From positions 1 through 64,000 of the forward strand of contig JADJYK010000003.1 of the NCBI GenBank assembly GCA_016719815.1: DNA of 64,000 nt, written 5' to 3'. Position numbers and translations under genes: made by a program. Positions within the stretch are counted from its first letter, which is position 1, and each line of letters opens with the position of its first letter. This document shows, one piece after another, positions 10,475-19,836 of the stretch. The notes below the pieces were generated by a model, which saw only the letters and a program-made list of their open reading frames with translations, was not told where the DNA came from and did not search any database. This DNA comes from Chitinophagaceae bacterium. Lineage in GTDB: Bacteria > Bacteroidota > Bacteroidia > Chitinophagales > Chitinophagaceae.

Positions 10475-12919
10475 TTACTTTTTGCTGGCTCTAATAATAT
10501 CTGCAAATACGCCGCTTGCGGTTACTTCTGCACCGGCGCCGGCTCCTTTTACCACCATGGGCTGCTCTTTGTACCTGTCAGTATAAAAAAGAACAATGTT
10601 ATCTTTTCCATATAAGTGATATAAATCATGTTTGGGGTCAATATGCTGCAACCCCACTGAAGCCCGGCCATAAGCAAATGAAGCTACAAATTTCAAAATG
10701 CATCCATCGTCACCTGCTGATTTTAATAAGTTGCGAAAATGGTCTTCGTGTCTTTCCATTTCTTTATAAAAATCTTCAACAGTACCTTTCATGCACTCTT
10801 CAGGCATAAATAAGTTATTAGCGATATCATCCATTTCTATCTGATAGCCAGCTTCTCTTGCAAGAATCATAATTTTTCTCATCACATCTTTGCCGCTCAA
10901 GTCAAGCCTCGGGTCCGGTTCGGTATACCCTCATCCTGTGCCTGTTTCACCACTTCAGCGAATTTTTTAGTTCCGTTATAATTATTAAATACAAAGTTGA
11001 GAGTACCGCTTAACACTGCCTGCATCTTATGAATAGTATCACCACTGCTTATCAAATCATTTAACGTAGCAATAACAGGAAGGCCTGCCCCTACATTTGT
11101 TTCAAAAAGAAACTGGCAATTGAATTCTCTTGCAAGGCTTTTTAGTTTCTGGTAATTACTGTATACTGATGATGCCGCTACTTTATTACAAGCCACAACA
11201 GAAATGCTTTTCTCCAACAACTGTTCATATACTGCTGCTACTTTTTCACTGGCAGTAATGTCAACAAAAATTGAGTTGCGCAAGTTACGGCTGATAATTT
11301 CATTCACAAACTGCTGAAGATTGGCTGTTATTCCCCCGTCCAGTTGTTCTTTCCAATTTCCAGGTTCAATTCCGTCTTCACTAACCAGCATCTTGCGGCT
11401 ATTGCTAAGCCCGGCAATATTTATCTGCAAGTGCAAATGTTTTTAAAAATTCAAGTTGTTGCTGTAACTGGGCTAATAGTTTAGCTCCGACATTTCCTGT
11501 TCCAGTTATGAACAGGTTCACCTGCTTATATGTAGTTTCAAAAAACTCTTCGTGCAATACATTAATAGCTTTTCTGACATCTTTGGTCGCAATCACAGCC
11601 GAGATATTTTTTTCTGAGGATCCCTGTGCAATTGCCCTCACATTAACTCCATTCTTTCCCATCGCACTAAACATACGGCCACTAACGCCGGTATGGCTTT
11701 TCATATTCTCCCCAACAAGTGCAACTATAGAAAGCTCTGTTTCAATTCGTAACGGCTCTACTTTTTCTAATGCTATTTCATTGGCAAAGGCTGAATCAAC
11801 TGCCTGCTTTGCCTTTTCTGCCCATACAGCATCAATACCCACACAAATTGAATGTTCCGATGAACTTTGTGTAATAAGGATAACATTTATCTTTTCACTA
11901 CTAAGTGCTTCAAACAGTCTTTTAGAAAAACCGGGTATTCCGATCATACCGCTTCCCTCCAGGCTTATTAATACTATATTATTTATGCTTGAAATACCAC
12001 GGACTATATCGCCATCTTTTTCAGATACGACAGCTTCAATCAGCGTTCCTTTATCAGCAGGCACAAATGTGTTTTTAATCCAAACAGGAATTCCCTTACC
12101 CATCACAGGCTGAATCGTAGGAGGATAGATAACCTTTGCACCGAAATGTGATAACTCCATCGCTTCCTGGTACGAGATATGAGGAATAATGCGGGCATTA
12201 TTGGTAAGCCTGGGGTCAGCCGTCATCATACCACTTACATCCGTCCAGATTTCAAGCACGGATGCCTTTACAGCTGCTGCAATAATGGCTGCTGAAAAGT
12301 CAGAACCTCCTCTTCCCAGTGTTGTCGTTATACCACTATTATCAGCAGCAATAAACCCGGGCAAAATATAAAGTGAAGCATCTGATGATGCAAAATAGGC
12401 GTTAATATTTTTATTAGTTTCTCCAAAAAATACTTCCGCTGCTGTGAAAGATGAATTGGTAATAATTAATTCCCTTGAATCTTTCCATTGGACATTCAAG
12501 CCTTCAGCAATAAACTTCGCAGCAATAATCTGAGAAGAAAGCCATTCTCCATAACTGGCGATCCTGTCTTTTGACCTTGGAGTTAATTCCCTTAGCAGAA
12601 AGATACCATTGCAAATATCTTCAATTTCGTTACAACTCTTTTTTACAAGACTCAAATACTTACTTTGCTGTACTACCGGTATCAAAAGTTTAACCGCATC
12701 CAGATGGCGCTGTTCAATTAGTACCAGCTTCTCCCTGTATGTTTCGGTTCCTTCTGCAGCCTGAGAGGCAGCTTCCAGCAAAAGGTCTGTAATGCCGCCC
12801 AGCGCAGATACTACTATCGCTGTTTTTCCTTTTGCTACTGATTCTTTTACTATCGCAACAACCCTGTTTATATTTTCTGCATTGGCAACCGAAGTGCCAC
12901 CAAATTTTAATACCTGCAT
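10475..12919 (-). CDS. thrA: Bifunctional aspartokinase / homoserine dehydrogenase I (frameshifted)
   Basis: First and third steps of the aspartate pathway to threonine. The aspartokinase domain covers residues 1 to about 290 (KFGGTSVANAENI at the start, GRGGSDFSAAIIAAAVKAS as the catalytic loop). A tandem ACT regulatory region follows to about 455, with 'LISLEGSGMIGIPGFSKRLF' and 'VALVGENMKSHTGVSGRMFS', implying threonine feedback control. The homoserine dehydrogenase NAD fold starts with FITGTGNVGAKLLAQL, then after a shift near 11420 comes FVDITASEKVAAVYEQLL, and the catalytic part includes ETNVGAGLPVIATLNDLI. A second shift near 10900 precedes the C-terminus. The total of about 815 codons is the usual length. 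A long leader with a candidate attenuator precedes it. Confidence 0.95.
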
Positions 12920-12999
12920 GATTTTATATTGATTACTATTAAATAAAGACTTTTTTGAAAACTGACTTTTGTTTTCTTACAGCAAACTGCCCATGTGGT

Positions 13000-13030
13000 G
13001 ATATGAAAATATACTCCGCTATTGCGGAGT
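13000..13030 (-). terminator. Candidate attenuator hairpin in the thrA leader
   Basis: On the minus strand ACTCCGC (13030-13024) pairs perfectly with GCGGAGT (13019-13013) around a 4-base loop. A T-rich run (TATATTTTCATAT) then follows, the form of an intrinsic terminator. It lies 94 bases before the thrA ATG and inside the thr transcript if the promoter at 13142-13149 is used. The stop codon of the Thr-rich leader frame (13021-13019) falls at the loop of this hairpin. A second hairpin immediately upstream has 9-base arms GTTGTAGTG/CACTACAAC at 13066-13058 and 13052-13044. Confidence 0.5.
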
Positions 13031-13099
13031 TGTAATTGTAGTCGTTGTAGTGAAAGACACTACAACACAAGAAGCAATATGACTACTGTTGTAAATCAC
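13019..13099 (-). CDS. Candidate threonine leader peptide of the thr operon
   Basis: The minus-strand frame ends with Thr Thr Thr Thr Thr Ile Thr Thr Pro Gln and a TAG stop (codons ACT ACA ACG ACT ACA ATT, then ACA ACT CCG CAA). The dense Thr/Ile codons immediately before a terminator-like hairpin resemble thrL of enteric bacteria in principle. No ATG exists in this leader, so the start is uncertain. In-frame GTG codons lie at 13099-13097 and 13060-13058, and a base error could hide the true start. The frame is open further upstream. I infer a translation-sensing leader, but the stop codon within the hairpin loop does not fit the classical enteric mechanism exactly. Confidence 0.5.
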   Translation of the reverse strand: MIYNSSHIASCVVVSFTTTTTITTPQ

Positions 13100-13141
13100 C
13101 TTAGTTAATAAGAAGCACAATATACGATGCAAATTTCAAAA

Positions 13142-13149
13142 CAAAACTA
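13142..13149 (-). promoter_or_regulatory. -7 box upstream of the thr leader
   Basis: Minus-strand TAGTTTTG is a perfect TAnnTTTG match, just after the murQ stop. It would start a transcript near 13137 with a leader of about 218 bases before thrA. No convincing -33 element was seen; an alternative weaker box (TATATTGT) lies near 13115-13120. Confidence 0.4.
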
Positions 13150-13154
13150 TATGA

Positions 13155-13961
13155 CTAAAGAATCCGCAGCTTTTTTACGCTGCCATATTTCAACAGTAAT
13201 TGTTTCGCCCTCTCATAATCTGTAATTTTTACCCGTTCCATCAGCATTTTAGTTCCCCGGTCAACCAACTTATCGTTCGTTAGTTGCATATTCACCATCT
13301 TATTATCTTCCACCCTGCCAAGCTGTATCATTATAGTAGTGGATATCATGTTCAGCACAAGTTTTTGAGCTGTTCCACTCTTCATTCTTGTACTTCCGGT
13401 TACAAACTCTGGTCCCACTACTATTTCAATGGGAAAATCGGCTGCGGCACTTACCGGCGAATCCGGGTTACAAGAGATACTTCCTGTTATAATTCCTTTC
13501 TTCCTGCATTCTTCTAATGCACCAATTACATAAGGCGTTGTACCACTTGCAGCAATACCAATTACGACATCCTTATCTGATACATTGTATTGCATTAAAT
13601 CCTTAAAGCCCCGTTCTCTGTCATCTTCCGCAAATTCGACTGCAGTTGTTATTGCCTTTTCGCCTCCCGCTATTATGCCAATTACTAATCCGTATGGAAC
13701 GCCATACGTTGGAGGGCACTCACTTGCATCCACAATGCCCAGCCTGCCGCTGGTACCAGCCCCAATATAAAACATCCTTCCGCCCATCAGCATTTTATCG
13801 GCAGCAGCTTCTGCCAGTTTTTCTATTTGCGGTATGGCTCTTTGGACAGCAATTGGTACTGCCTGATCTTCGTTATTGATATTAGTTAGCAATTCACTAA
13901 TGGGCATCTTTTCCAAATGACGGTAATTGCTCGGCTGTTCGGTAATTTTTTGAAACGGCAT
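13155..13961 (-). CDS. murQ: N-acetylmuramic acid 6-phosphate etherase
   Basis: Cleaves the lactyl ether of MurNAc-6-phosphate to GlcNAc-6-phosphate and lactate in cell-wall recycling. The frame is intact at 268 residues. It has a SIS domain with GAGTSGRLGIVDASECPP at about residues 68-85, a second sugar-phosphate site (GIAASGTTPYVIGALEE), and the family signature EFVTGSTRMKSGTAQKLVLN. The C-terminus is slightly short compared with about 300 residues in E. coli, which is common in this phylum. It follows the sugar kinase gene by 11 bases, so both are in one operon, and it ends just before the thr promoter. Confidence 0.95.
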   Translation of the reverse strand: MPFQKITEQPSNYRHLEKMPISELLTNINNEDQAVPIAVQRAIPQIEKLAEAAADKMLMGGRMFYIGAGTSGRLGIVDASECPPTYGVPYGLVIGIIAGGEKAITTAVEFAEDDRERGFKDLMQYNVSDKDVVIGIAASGTTPYVIGALEECRKKGIITGSISCNPDSPVSAAADFPIEIVVGPEFVTGSTRMKSGTAQKLVLNMISTTIMIQLGRVEDNKMVNMQLTNDKLVDRGTKMLMERVKITDYERAKQLLLKYGSVKKLRIL

Positions 13962-13972
13962 ATTTCCTTTCT

Positions 13973-14815
13973 TTAAGAATGGTATTCTATTAAACCAATC
14001 ATTGGGTTTTTTATTACCTTACCCAATTCAAATTCATAACTGTTGCAAAGTTGCTGTAATACATCACGGAAACCAAATGAAACACCACCTGTAAAATGAA
14101 TTGGCCTTTTCCAGGCTTCATTATATTTACATAAATGGTTGAAAAAAAAGTCATTCAATCCGTCTTCTACAATATTCTCAACCATGTAGTGCCCCCTGTT
14201 TTCAGCCAAAAATCTTGCAAAACCTGCGAGGTATCTGTTTGGTAAAGGCTTTTTATATACATTCGAAAGTATCTCCGCCTTATTGGTTGTATAAGTCAGA
14301 TCAAATCGCCCCCTGAGTTCATCATCAAACGTTTCATAGAGATAATACTGTACTACTTTTTTACCTAAATATGCACCGCTTCCTTCATCACCCAATACAT
14401 ATCCAAGTCCGGGACTGTTTTTTACAATCTTCCTGCCATTATAATAGCAGGAATTAGAACCAGTCCCTAAAATACAGGCTATACCTTTTTCATCACCACA
14501 AAGGGCTTTCGCTGCTCCCATCAGGTCGTGAGTAACTTCTAGCCGGGAATCAGGAAAAGCCGCCCTCAGTGCCTTTTTTACAGACTTTGCATTATCTGAA
14601 TTAGCACAACCCGTTCCATAATAATAGACTTCATCCACAACTGCATTTTTCAGCTTAGGCATCAGTTCCTTTATCAGTAGTTCCTTTATCTGGATTGTAT
14701 TAAGAAAATATGGACTGATTCCCTGGGTAAAAATCGTCTTCTTGCGTCCCTGACCAATTAAGCACCACTCTGCTTTAGTAGCACCGCTGTCAGCAATAAG
14801 TTTTACGGTTGGCAT
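13973..14815 (-). CDS. BadF/BadG-type N-acetylglucosamine (or MurNAc) kinase
   Basis: Sugar kinase of the ASKHA fold, intact at 280 residues. Phosphate-1 is at DSGATKAEW (residues 8-16), phosphate-2 at ILGTGSNSCYY (about 116-126), and the adenosine motif is FTGGVSFGF near residue 243. The 'LGDEGSGAYLGKK' motif is typical of N-acetylglucosamine kinases of this family. The adjacent murQ suggests that the substrate is anhMurNAc or MurNAc/GlcNAc derived from peptidoglycan. The exact sugar cannot be told from sequence. The start at 14815 (MPTVKLIADSG) places the phosphate loop as expected. Confidence 0.88.
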   Translation of the reverse strand: MPTVKLIADSGATKAEWCLIGQGRKKTIFTQGISPYFLNTIQIKELLIKELMPKLKNAVVDEVYYYGTGCANSDNAKSVKKALRAAFPDSRLEVTHDLMGAAKALCGDEKGIACILGTGSNSCYYNGRKIVKNSPGLGYVLGDEGSGAYLGKKVVQYYLYETFDDELRGRFDLTYTTNKAEILSNVYKKPLPNRYLAGFARFLAENRGHYMVENIVEDGLNDFFFNHLCKYNEAWKRPIHFTGGVSFGFRDVLQQLCNSYEFELGKVIKNPMIGLIEYHS

Positions 14816-14953
14816 ATTTGTTAATTGTGTAAGATACTGCTTTGTTTAATCGAAATTCATAAATTATCAAATATCAAAAAATGATAATTGTCATTGATAA
14901 TCAGAAAGCAGCAACTTTTATCTATTTTGCATCAAAATACATAATAAAGGGTT

Positions 14954-16536
14954 ATGGCAGGTAATAAAAAATTGCAGGTATGGCTACCGGTTCTGTTTTC
15001 GCTGGTTTTGATAGCGGGTATGTTTTTTGGCTACAAAATGGGCAATAAAAATGGGGAAAAGGTTTTTTTCTGCTAACAAGAGAAGTACTTTGCAGGAGGC
15101 GCTGGATATAATCCGGGTGAAATATGTTGATTCCGTACAACTGGATTCGCTACAGGGAAGAGCAATTGAAGAAATGATGAATGAACTGGATCCTCATTCC
15201 GTTTATCTGCCTCCTGTTGACCTGCAGATTGCCAATGAAGACCTTGCTGGTAAGTTTGATGGTATTGGTGTTGAGTTTAATGTTTTCAACGATACTGTAA
15301 ATATTGTTTATGTAATACCAAAAGGGCCAAGTGATAAAGCCGGACTGATGGTTGGTGATAAAATTCTAAAGGTTAATGATTCATCTCTTACTAAAAAGTA
15401 CTTTCGGTTGATGAGATAAAAGCTATATACAGGGTCCGGGGGCCGTAAAGCAATACTGCTGATTAAGCAGGATTCTCAGTTAAAAACTTATGAGGTTACA
15501 AGGGGCAGCATACCCATACTTCTGTTGAGCTGCTTATATGATGGATAATGTAACCGGTTATATCAGGCTCAATAAATTCTCTGACCAAAGCTATGAGGAA
15601 TTTATGACCGCACTGGAACCAATGACAAAGCAGGGTATGAACAAACTCATTCTTGATTTGCGTGGAAACGGTGGCGGTTTTATGAATGAAGCTGTTGATA
15701 TTGCAGATGAATTTCTGGATGGTGACAAACTGATTGTATATACGGAAGGGGTAAATAGCAAAAGACAGGAGTATCGCTGCAAAAGACCAGGTTTATTTGA
15801 GCAAGGGAAACTTGTATTACTTGTTGATGAGCTATCTGCCAGTGCAAGTGAGGTTCTGGCAGGTGCTCTTCAGGATTGGTGCCGTGCAGCTATCGTAGGC
15901 CGCCGCACTTTTGGTAAAGGGCTGGTACAGCAGCAGTACGATTTAAATGATGGCTCCGCAATACGCCTCACCATTGCCCGGTATTACACACCGTTAGGTC
16001 GTAGCATCCAACGGTCATACGAAAAAGGTAAAAAAGTGTATATGGATGAATTGTGGGAACGATTCAATAGCGGCGAAATGATTTCAGCAGATTCTTTAAA
16101 AAGCCACAATGGCGGCGAAAAATTTACCAATACATGTCGTGATACATTGTTTGCAGGCGATGGCATAACTCCGCAAACATTTGTGCCAATTGATACAAGT
16201 CACTCGCAACAAAAAATTCTGCAACTGACAGCATATAATCCATTTAATACTTTTCTTTATCAATTCTACCTGGAAAACAAAAAACAGATTGATCAGTATA
16301 AGAATGCAGGAGATTATGCCAGACAATTTAGCGGTTCCGGACTTGGGGAAAAAGTACTGAATATTGCCCCCGATTCATTAAAACTGAAGTCAATAACAAC
16401 ACAAGAGAAAGGGATTTTCCAGGCAAGATTAAAAGCATTGCTGGCCAGGTATAAATGGAGAAATGCAGGTTTTTTTGAAGTACTTAACGAATCTGACCCT
16501 GCAATAAAAAGAGCACTGGAACAATTGGCTAAGTAA
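14954..16536 (+). CDS. S41-family carboxyl-terminal processing protease (frameshifted)
   Basis: Periplasmic serine protease anchored by an N-terminal helix (MAGNKKLQVW, then LPVLFSLVLIAGMFFGYKMG). After a shift near 15065 the cap region reads LQEALDIIRVKYVDSVQLDS. The PDZ domain is at about residues 95-180 (KFDGIGVEFNVF, then VIPKGPSDKAGLMVGDKIL). A shift near 15410 leads to the catalytic domain with LDLRGNGGGFMNEAVDIADE, the nucleophile in ELSASASEVLAGALQDW, and the general-base lysine in RRTFGKGLVQQ. The total of about 527 codons is typical of Bacteroidota CtpA. A shift also lies near 15530. It is separate from the larger Prc-type protease at 22.7-24.9 kb. Confidence 0.92.
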
Positions 16537-16617
16537 ACATACTGGCATTCTTATTGCCAGATAAGACCCGGACAATACAAATACAGCCGAAGTATATATC
16601 ACCAGTGGGCAAAAACT

Positions 16618-16625
16618 TACCTTTG
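16618..16625 (+). promoter_or_regulatory. -7 box upstream of cystathionine beta-synthase
   Basis: TACCTTTG, a perfect TAnnTTTG match, lies 20 bases before ATG 16646. No clear TTTG was found at the -33 position. A short hairpin (CTGGCA/TGCCAG, 16542-16560) without a T-run lies between it and the preceding gene. Confidence 0.45.
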
Positions 16626-16645
16626 CCCGTTTAAACCATTTCTGT

Positions 16646-18000
16646 ATGGATATAAAGAATAATATTCTTGAGACTATTGGCAATACACCACTTATCAGGT
16701 TAAACAAAGTTGCTAAAGACATTCCTTGTACTGTACTGGCAAAAGTTGATTACTTCAATCCCGGAAACTCAATCAAGGACCGGATGGCAGTAAAAATGGT
16801 AGAAGTTGCTGAGCAAGAAGGAAAACTAAAACCCGGTGGAACAATCATTGAAGGTACCAGTGGTAATACCGGGATGGGCTTGGCACTTGCAGCAGTTGTA
16901 AAAGGTTATAAATGCATATTTGTAACAACCGATAAACAATCAAAAGAAAAAGCAGATATACTTAAAGCTGTAGGAGCTGAAGTTATTGTGTGCCCTACAA
17001 ATGTACACCCGGATGACCCAATGAGTTACTATAGTGTTGCAGCAAGGCTGGCCAGGGAAATTCCCAATTCTTTCCATATGAACCAATACGATAATCTGGC
17101 TAACCGCCAGGCTCATTATGAAACAACGGGACCTGAAATATGGAAACAAACAGATGGAAAGATTACTCATCTTGTATGTACCGCCGGTACTGGTGGTACC
17201 ATTACTGGTGTTGCACAATACCTGAAAGAACAAAACCCCAACATTAAGGTATGGGCAATTGATGTATATGGATCGTTACTTACAAAATACTTCCGTACCG
17301 GCGAAATTGATATTAATGAAGTGCATCCGTACTTCAGCGAAGGATTTGGTGAAGATTTCGTTCCCCAAAACTACGACATGAGTAAAATCGACCATTTTGA
17401 ACAGGTTACTGATAAAGATGGTGCGATAATGGCGAGAAAACTTGCCAGAGAGGAGGGCTTATTTTGCGGTTACAGTGCAGGAAGTTGTATTCAGGGCTTA
17501 CTTCAGCTTAAAAGCAAGTTGAAAAAGGATGATGTAGTAGTGTGCATCTTTCATGATCACGGAAGCAGGTATGTAGGCAAAGTGTATAATGACCAGTGGA
17601 TGATTGAGAGGCTTTTGATGTGAAAACATTTAAAGATGTAGTGAGTGCAAGAGGTATAAAACGATTAATTACTGTAAATCCGGAGCAAACAGTTGCTGAT
17701 GCTTTTGTATTGATGAAGAAATATGATATAGAGCAAATGCCGGTAATGAAAGATAATATCCAGGTTGGTTCAATCAGCGATGGAGGTCTATTCAAAAAAC
17801 TATTTGAAAACCCCGATTTAAAAAACTCAAAAATTGAAGATGTAATTGAACACCCTTTTCCAATTGTGTCATTTGATACACCTGTCGAAAAACTGAGTCA
17901 TTACATTGACAAATACAATGGTGCTGCACTTGCGAAAGATGAGGCTGGTGTATATCATATTGTTACAAAATATGACGTTATCCAGGCTTTAGGTAAATAG
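16646..18000 (+). CDS. Cystathionine beta-synthase, PLP plus CBS domains (one frameshift)
   Basis: PLP-dependent fold-type II enzyme that condenses serine (or O-acetylserine) with homocysteine or sulfide. The PLP lysine is K44 in NPGNSIKDRMA. The phosphate and substrate loops EGTSGNTGMGLA and GTGGTITGVA are present. At 17610 an indel changes ERGFDVKTFKDVV into a premature stop (ERLLM). The following frame continues with two CBS repeats (LITVNPEQTVADAFVLMKKY and 'FPIVSFDTPVEKLSHYIDKY') to the stop at 18000. The joined protein of about 451 residues is the usual length of bacterial cystathionine beta-synthase, so I annotate one gene, not a cysteine synthase followed by a CBS protein. The C-terminal domains suggest adenosyl-ligand control. 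Confidence 0.9.
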
Positions 18001-18134
18001 TTGAAATGGTTCCCGAAATACTCTGATTATCAGTCACTAAATTTTCTGCCCTCGTAAATTTACGATTTTTGTTAGCGTAATTTTGGTCTGTACAAGTAAG
18101 TCAGACTACTATAAAAAATCGGGCAGTTTTGCTC

Positions 18135-18165
18135 TTGTGTAACTTTATAAAGCATTCTACATTTG
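18135..18165 (+). promoter_or_regulatory. Promoter inside the 18.0-18.5 kb noncoding region
   Basis: TTG (18135-18137), a 20-base spacer and TACATTTG (18158-18165, perfect -7 box) predict a start near 18170, 310 bases before the next start codon. Confidence 0.5.
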
Positions 18166-18393
18166 TATCAGAAGTTGATTGAAAAAATCAATCATTGTTT
18201 AGAAAAATCCAATATCAATTTGAAGAAAACCAAAACCTTGTTCTGAGAAAAATCCAATATCATCAGTTTTAACTGAGATCCTTGAAAAACCAAAAAAATC
18301 CAAAATCCGATCGAAAAACCGTCCAACAATCCTGAAAAACGATCCAAATGTCACCGTGTCCAAATCCAATGAAAAAATTCTAACATCCGGAAC

Positions 18394-18447
18394 CCTCCTG
18401 CTAAACATGTTTAGCAGGAGGCGCGGTGAACTTCACCTCCCTTTTTT
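18394..18447 (+). terminator. Long palindrome overlapping a T-tailed hairpin
   Basis: The palindrome (left arm CCTCCTGCTAAACA, 18394-18407; right arm 18408-18421) shares its 3' GGAGG (18417-18421) with a possible pairing to CCTCC (18436-18440). An inner stem GGTGAA/TTCACC (18425-18430 and 18432-18437) is followed by T6CT4. The two pairings compete, as in terminator/antiterminator switches. It could equally be a plain terminator of a small RNA. Confidence 0.5.
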
Positions 18448-18480
18448 CTTTTATTTTCTGCCGGCTTACTAATTTTATAC

Positions 18481-19275
18481 ATGCCTGTTTATATCGATCA
18501 GACTGGTAGAACTATAAAATTAAAAATTTCACCCCATAGAATCATTTCGCTGGTTCCCTCCCAAACTGAGTTATTATATGACTTAGGCCTGAACGATAAT
18601 GTAATAGCAATTACAAAATTCTGCGTTTACCCCAATAAATGGTTTCTTGAAAAGACAAAAATTGGTGGCACAAAAAACATCAACATTCCATTAATTCGTT
18701 CATTAAACCCCGATTTAATAATTGCGAATAAAGAAGAGAATGTAAAAGAACAGGTAGAAGAACTTGCAACTGAATGCCCTGTATGGATCAGCGACGTAAA
18801 CAGTCTTGAAGATGCCTATACTATGATTGGCACAATTGGGTGCATAACAAAAAAAAATAGTGTTGCGCAATTATTAATTTCGAGAATAAAATCGTCATTC
18901 GCTATCCTGGATACACAACCTGCTGAATTAGTAAAAGCAGCGTATCTTATCTGGAACAATCCATTGATGGCCGTAGGCTCTGGCACTTTCATCAATTCAA
19001 TGATGGAAAAGGCTGGCTTTGAAAATATATACCGTGATAAAAAAAGATACCCAATAACGGATTTTAATGAGATTAAGGCAAAGCACTGCAGAGTATTGCT
19101 TTTATCCACAGAACCATATCCTTTTTCACAGATACACATATCGTCTTTTCAGCAACTTTTACCCGGGATAAAAATAATACTGGCAGATGGTGAAATATTT
19201 AGCTGGTATGGCAGCAGACTTCTGAAAGCACCCGATTATTTTTCAATCCTAAAAGAAAAAATAAACAAATACTGA
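18481..19275 (+). CDS. Helical-backbone metal receptor (BtuF/FepB-like), apparently cytoplasmic
   Basis: Periplasmic-binding-protein fold of the type-III (helical backbone) class, intact at 264 residues. It has the first Rossmann-like lobe RIISLVPSQTELLYDLGLND at about residues 20-39, LNPDLIIANKEENVKEQVEEL, and a second lobe with YLIWNNPLMAVGSGTFINSM and 'CRVLLLSTEPYPF'. The protein begins MPVYIDQTGRTIKL with no signal peptide or lipobox, unlike transport receptors of cobalamin or iron. No permease or ATPase is adjacent. Ligand and role are therefore unclear; similar solitary proteins are found in Bacteroidota. A long noncoding leader with hairpins precedes it. Confidence 0.85.
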   Translation: MPVYIDQTGRTIKLKISPHRIISLVPSQTELLYDLGLNDNVIAITKFCVYPNKWFLEKTKIGGTKNINIPLIRSLNPDLIIANKEENVKEQVEELATECPVWISDVNSLEDAYTMIGTIGCITKKNSVAQLLISRIKSSFAILDTQPAELVKAAYLIWNNPLMAVGSGTFINSMMEKAGFENIYRDKKRYPITDFNEIKAKHCRVLLLSTEPYPFSQIHISSFQQLLPGIKIILADGEIFSWYGSRLLKAPDYFSILKEKINKY

Positions 19276-19276
19276 G

Positions 19277-19794
19277 TTATCGTTTTTCCCCGTTAATCTG
19301 TAAAGTAAGATAATAAAGATCATTCCTGCTGAAGACACTTACCAGGCATATTGCCATGCTTTTGGGCAGTTCACTTGTACCTTCAAAGAACCAGGTATTA
19401 GAAATAGGTATCTCCCCGGAAAGTACAGTTTCCGTCCTTGTGCAAACCGGCCTGTTAAAAGCAATCGTCATTGCATCCCGAAGGTCGGCTCCTTTACATC
19501 AATCTTCAATCTTGACCTTGAAGGCTCAAAAAAATACAAAACATATGGTCTCGCATGGTTTGATAAAACAATCTTACCAGAGTCTGCAAGAGGTAAAATA
19601 AGTTTTACTTCATACTCAGAAGTGAGACCCGGAAAGTCACTGTTTCTTTTTTCTCCCATCAGGGCCACAAAACCTTTTGAGGCTTCATCGATCACCTTAT
19701 TAAAATCTGTATAAAAAGCCCTGGCAGAAAATTCACTTTGTGCAGAAAGGCAATATGTGTACAATACAACAACTATTACTACAAGCCTTTTCAT
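19277..19794 (-). CDS. Secreted hypothetical protein, about 172 residues (frameshifted)
   Basis: It starts at 19794 with a signal peptide (MKRLVVIVVVLYTYCLSAQ). The mature protein reads SEFSARAFYTDFNKVIDEAS, then FVALMGEKRNSDFPGLTSEY, and after one shift near 19470 MTIAFNRPVCTRTETVLSGE and a C-terminus ending QINGEKR. No catalytic motif or known domain is recognised. It follows hutG by 42 bases on the same strand and may be co-transcribed, but nothing in it suggests a role in histidine breakdown. The gene converges with the metal receptor gene, with the two stops adjacent. Confidence 0.75.
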
Positions 19795-19836
19795 ATTATA
19801 AAGTTAATAAAAAGACTCAACCGTTGGTTCCAGCGG

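Larger units (their letters stand above)
18001..18480. other. Noncoding region with promoter, direct repeats and overlapping hairpins
   Basis: No credible gene lies in these 480 bases. It holds a good promoter at 18135-18165 and a small hairpin (TGATTGA/TCAATCA, 18177-18194). A perfect 17-base direct repeat AGAAAAATCCAATATCA occurs at 18201-18217 and 18246-18262. Degraded copies near 18293 and 18334 give a period of about 45 bases. A perfect palindrome with 14-base arms spans 18394-18421. A terminator-like hairpin follows at 18425-18447. The structures suggest either a small RNA or a regulatory leader for the gene at 18481. Confidence 0.55.

Noticed and set aside
17610..17640. Separate cysteine synthase and CBS-domain genes
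   Set aside because: The joined frame reproduces the continuous cystathionine beta-synthase sequence; the split is a one-base shift.
18199..18408. Minus-strand 69-codon frame in the noncoding region
   Set aside because: Its Phe/Asp/Arg-rich, repetitive translation derives from the A-rich direct repeats and has no recognisable domain.
18001..18480. Cobalamin riboswitch before the BtuF-like gene
   Set aside because: No B12-box-like conserved core was found and the architecture is dominated by A-rich repeats and simple hairpins.
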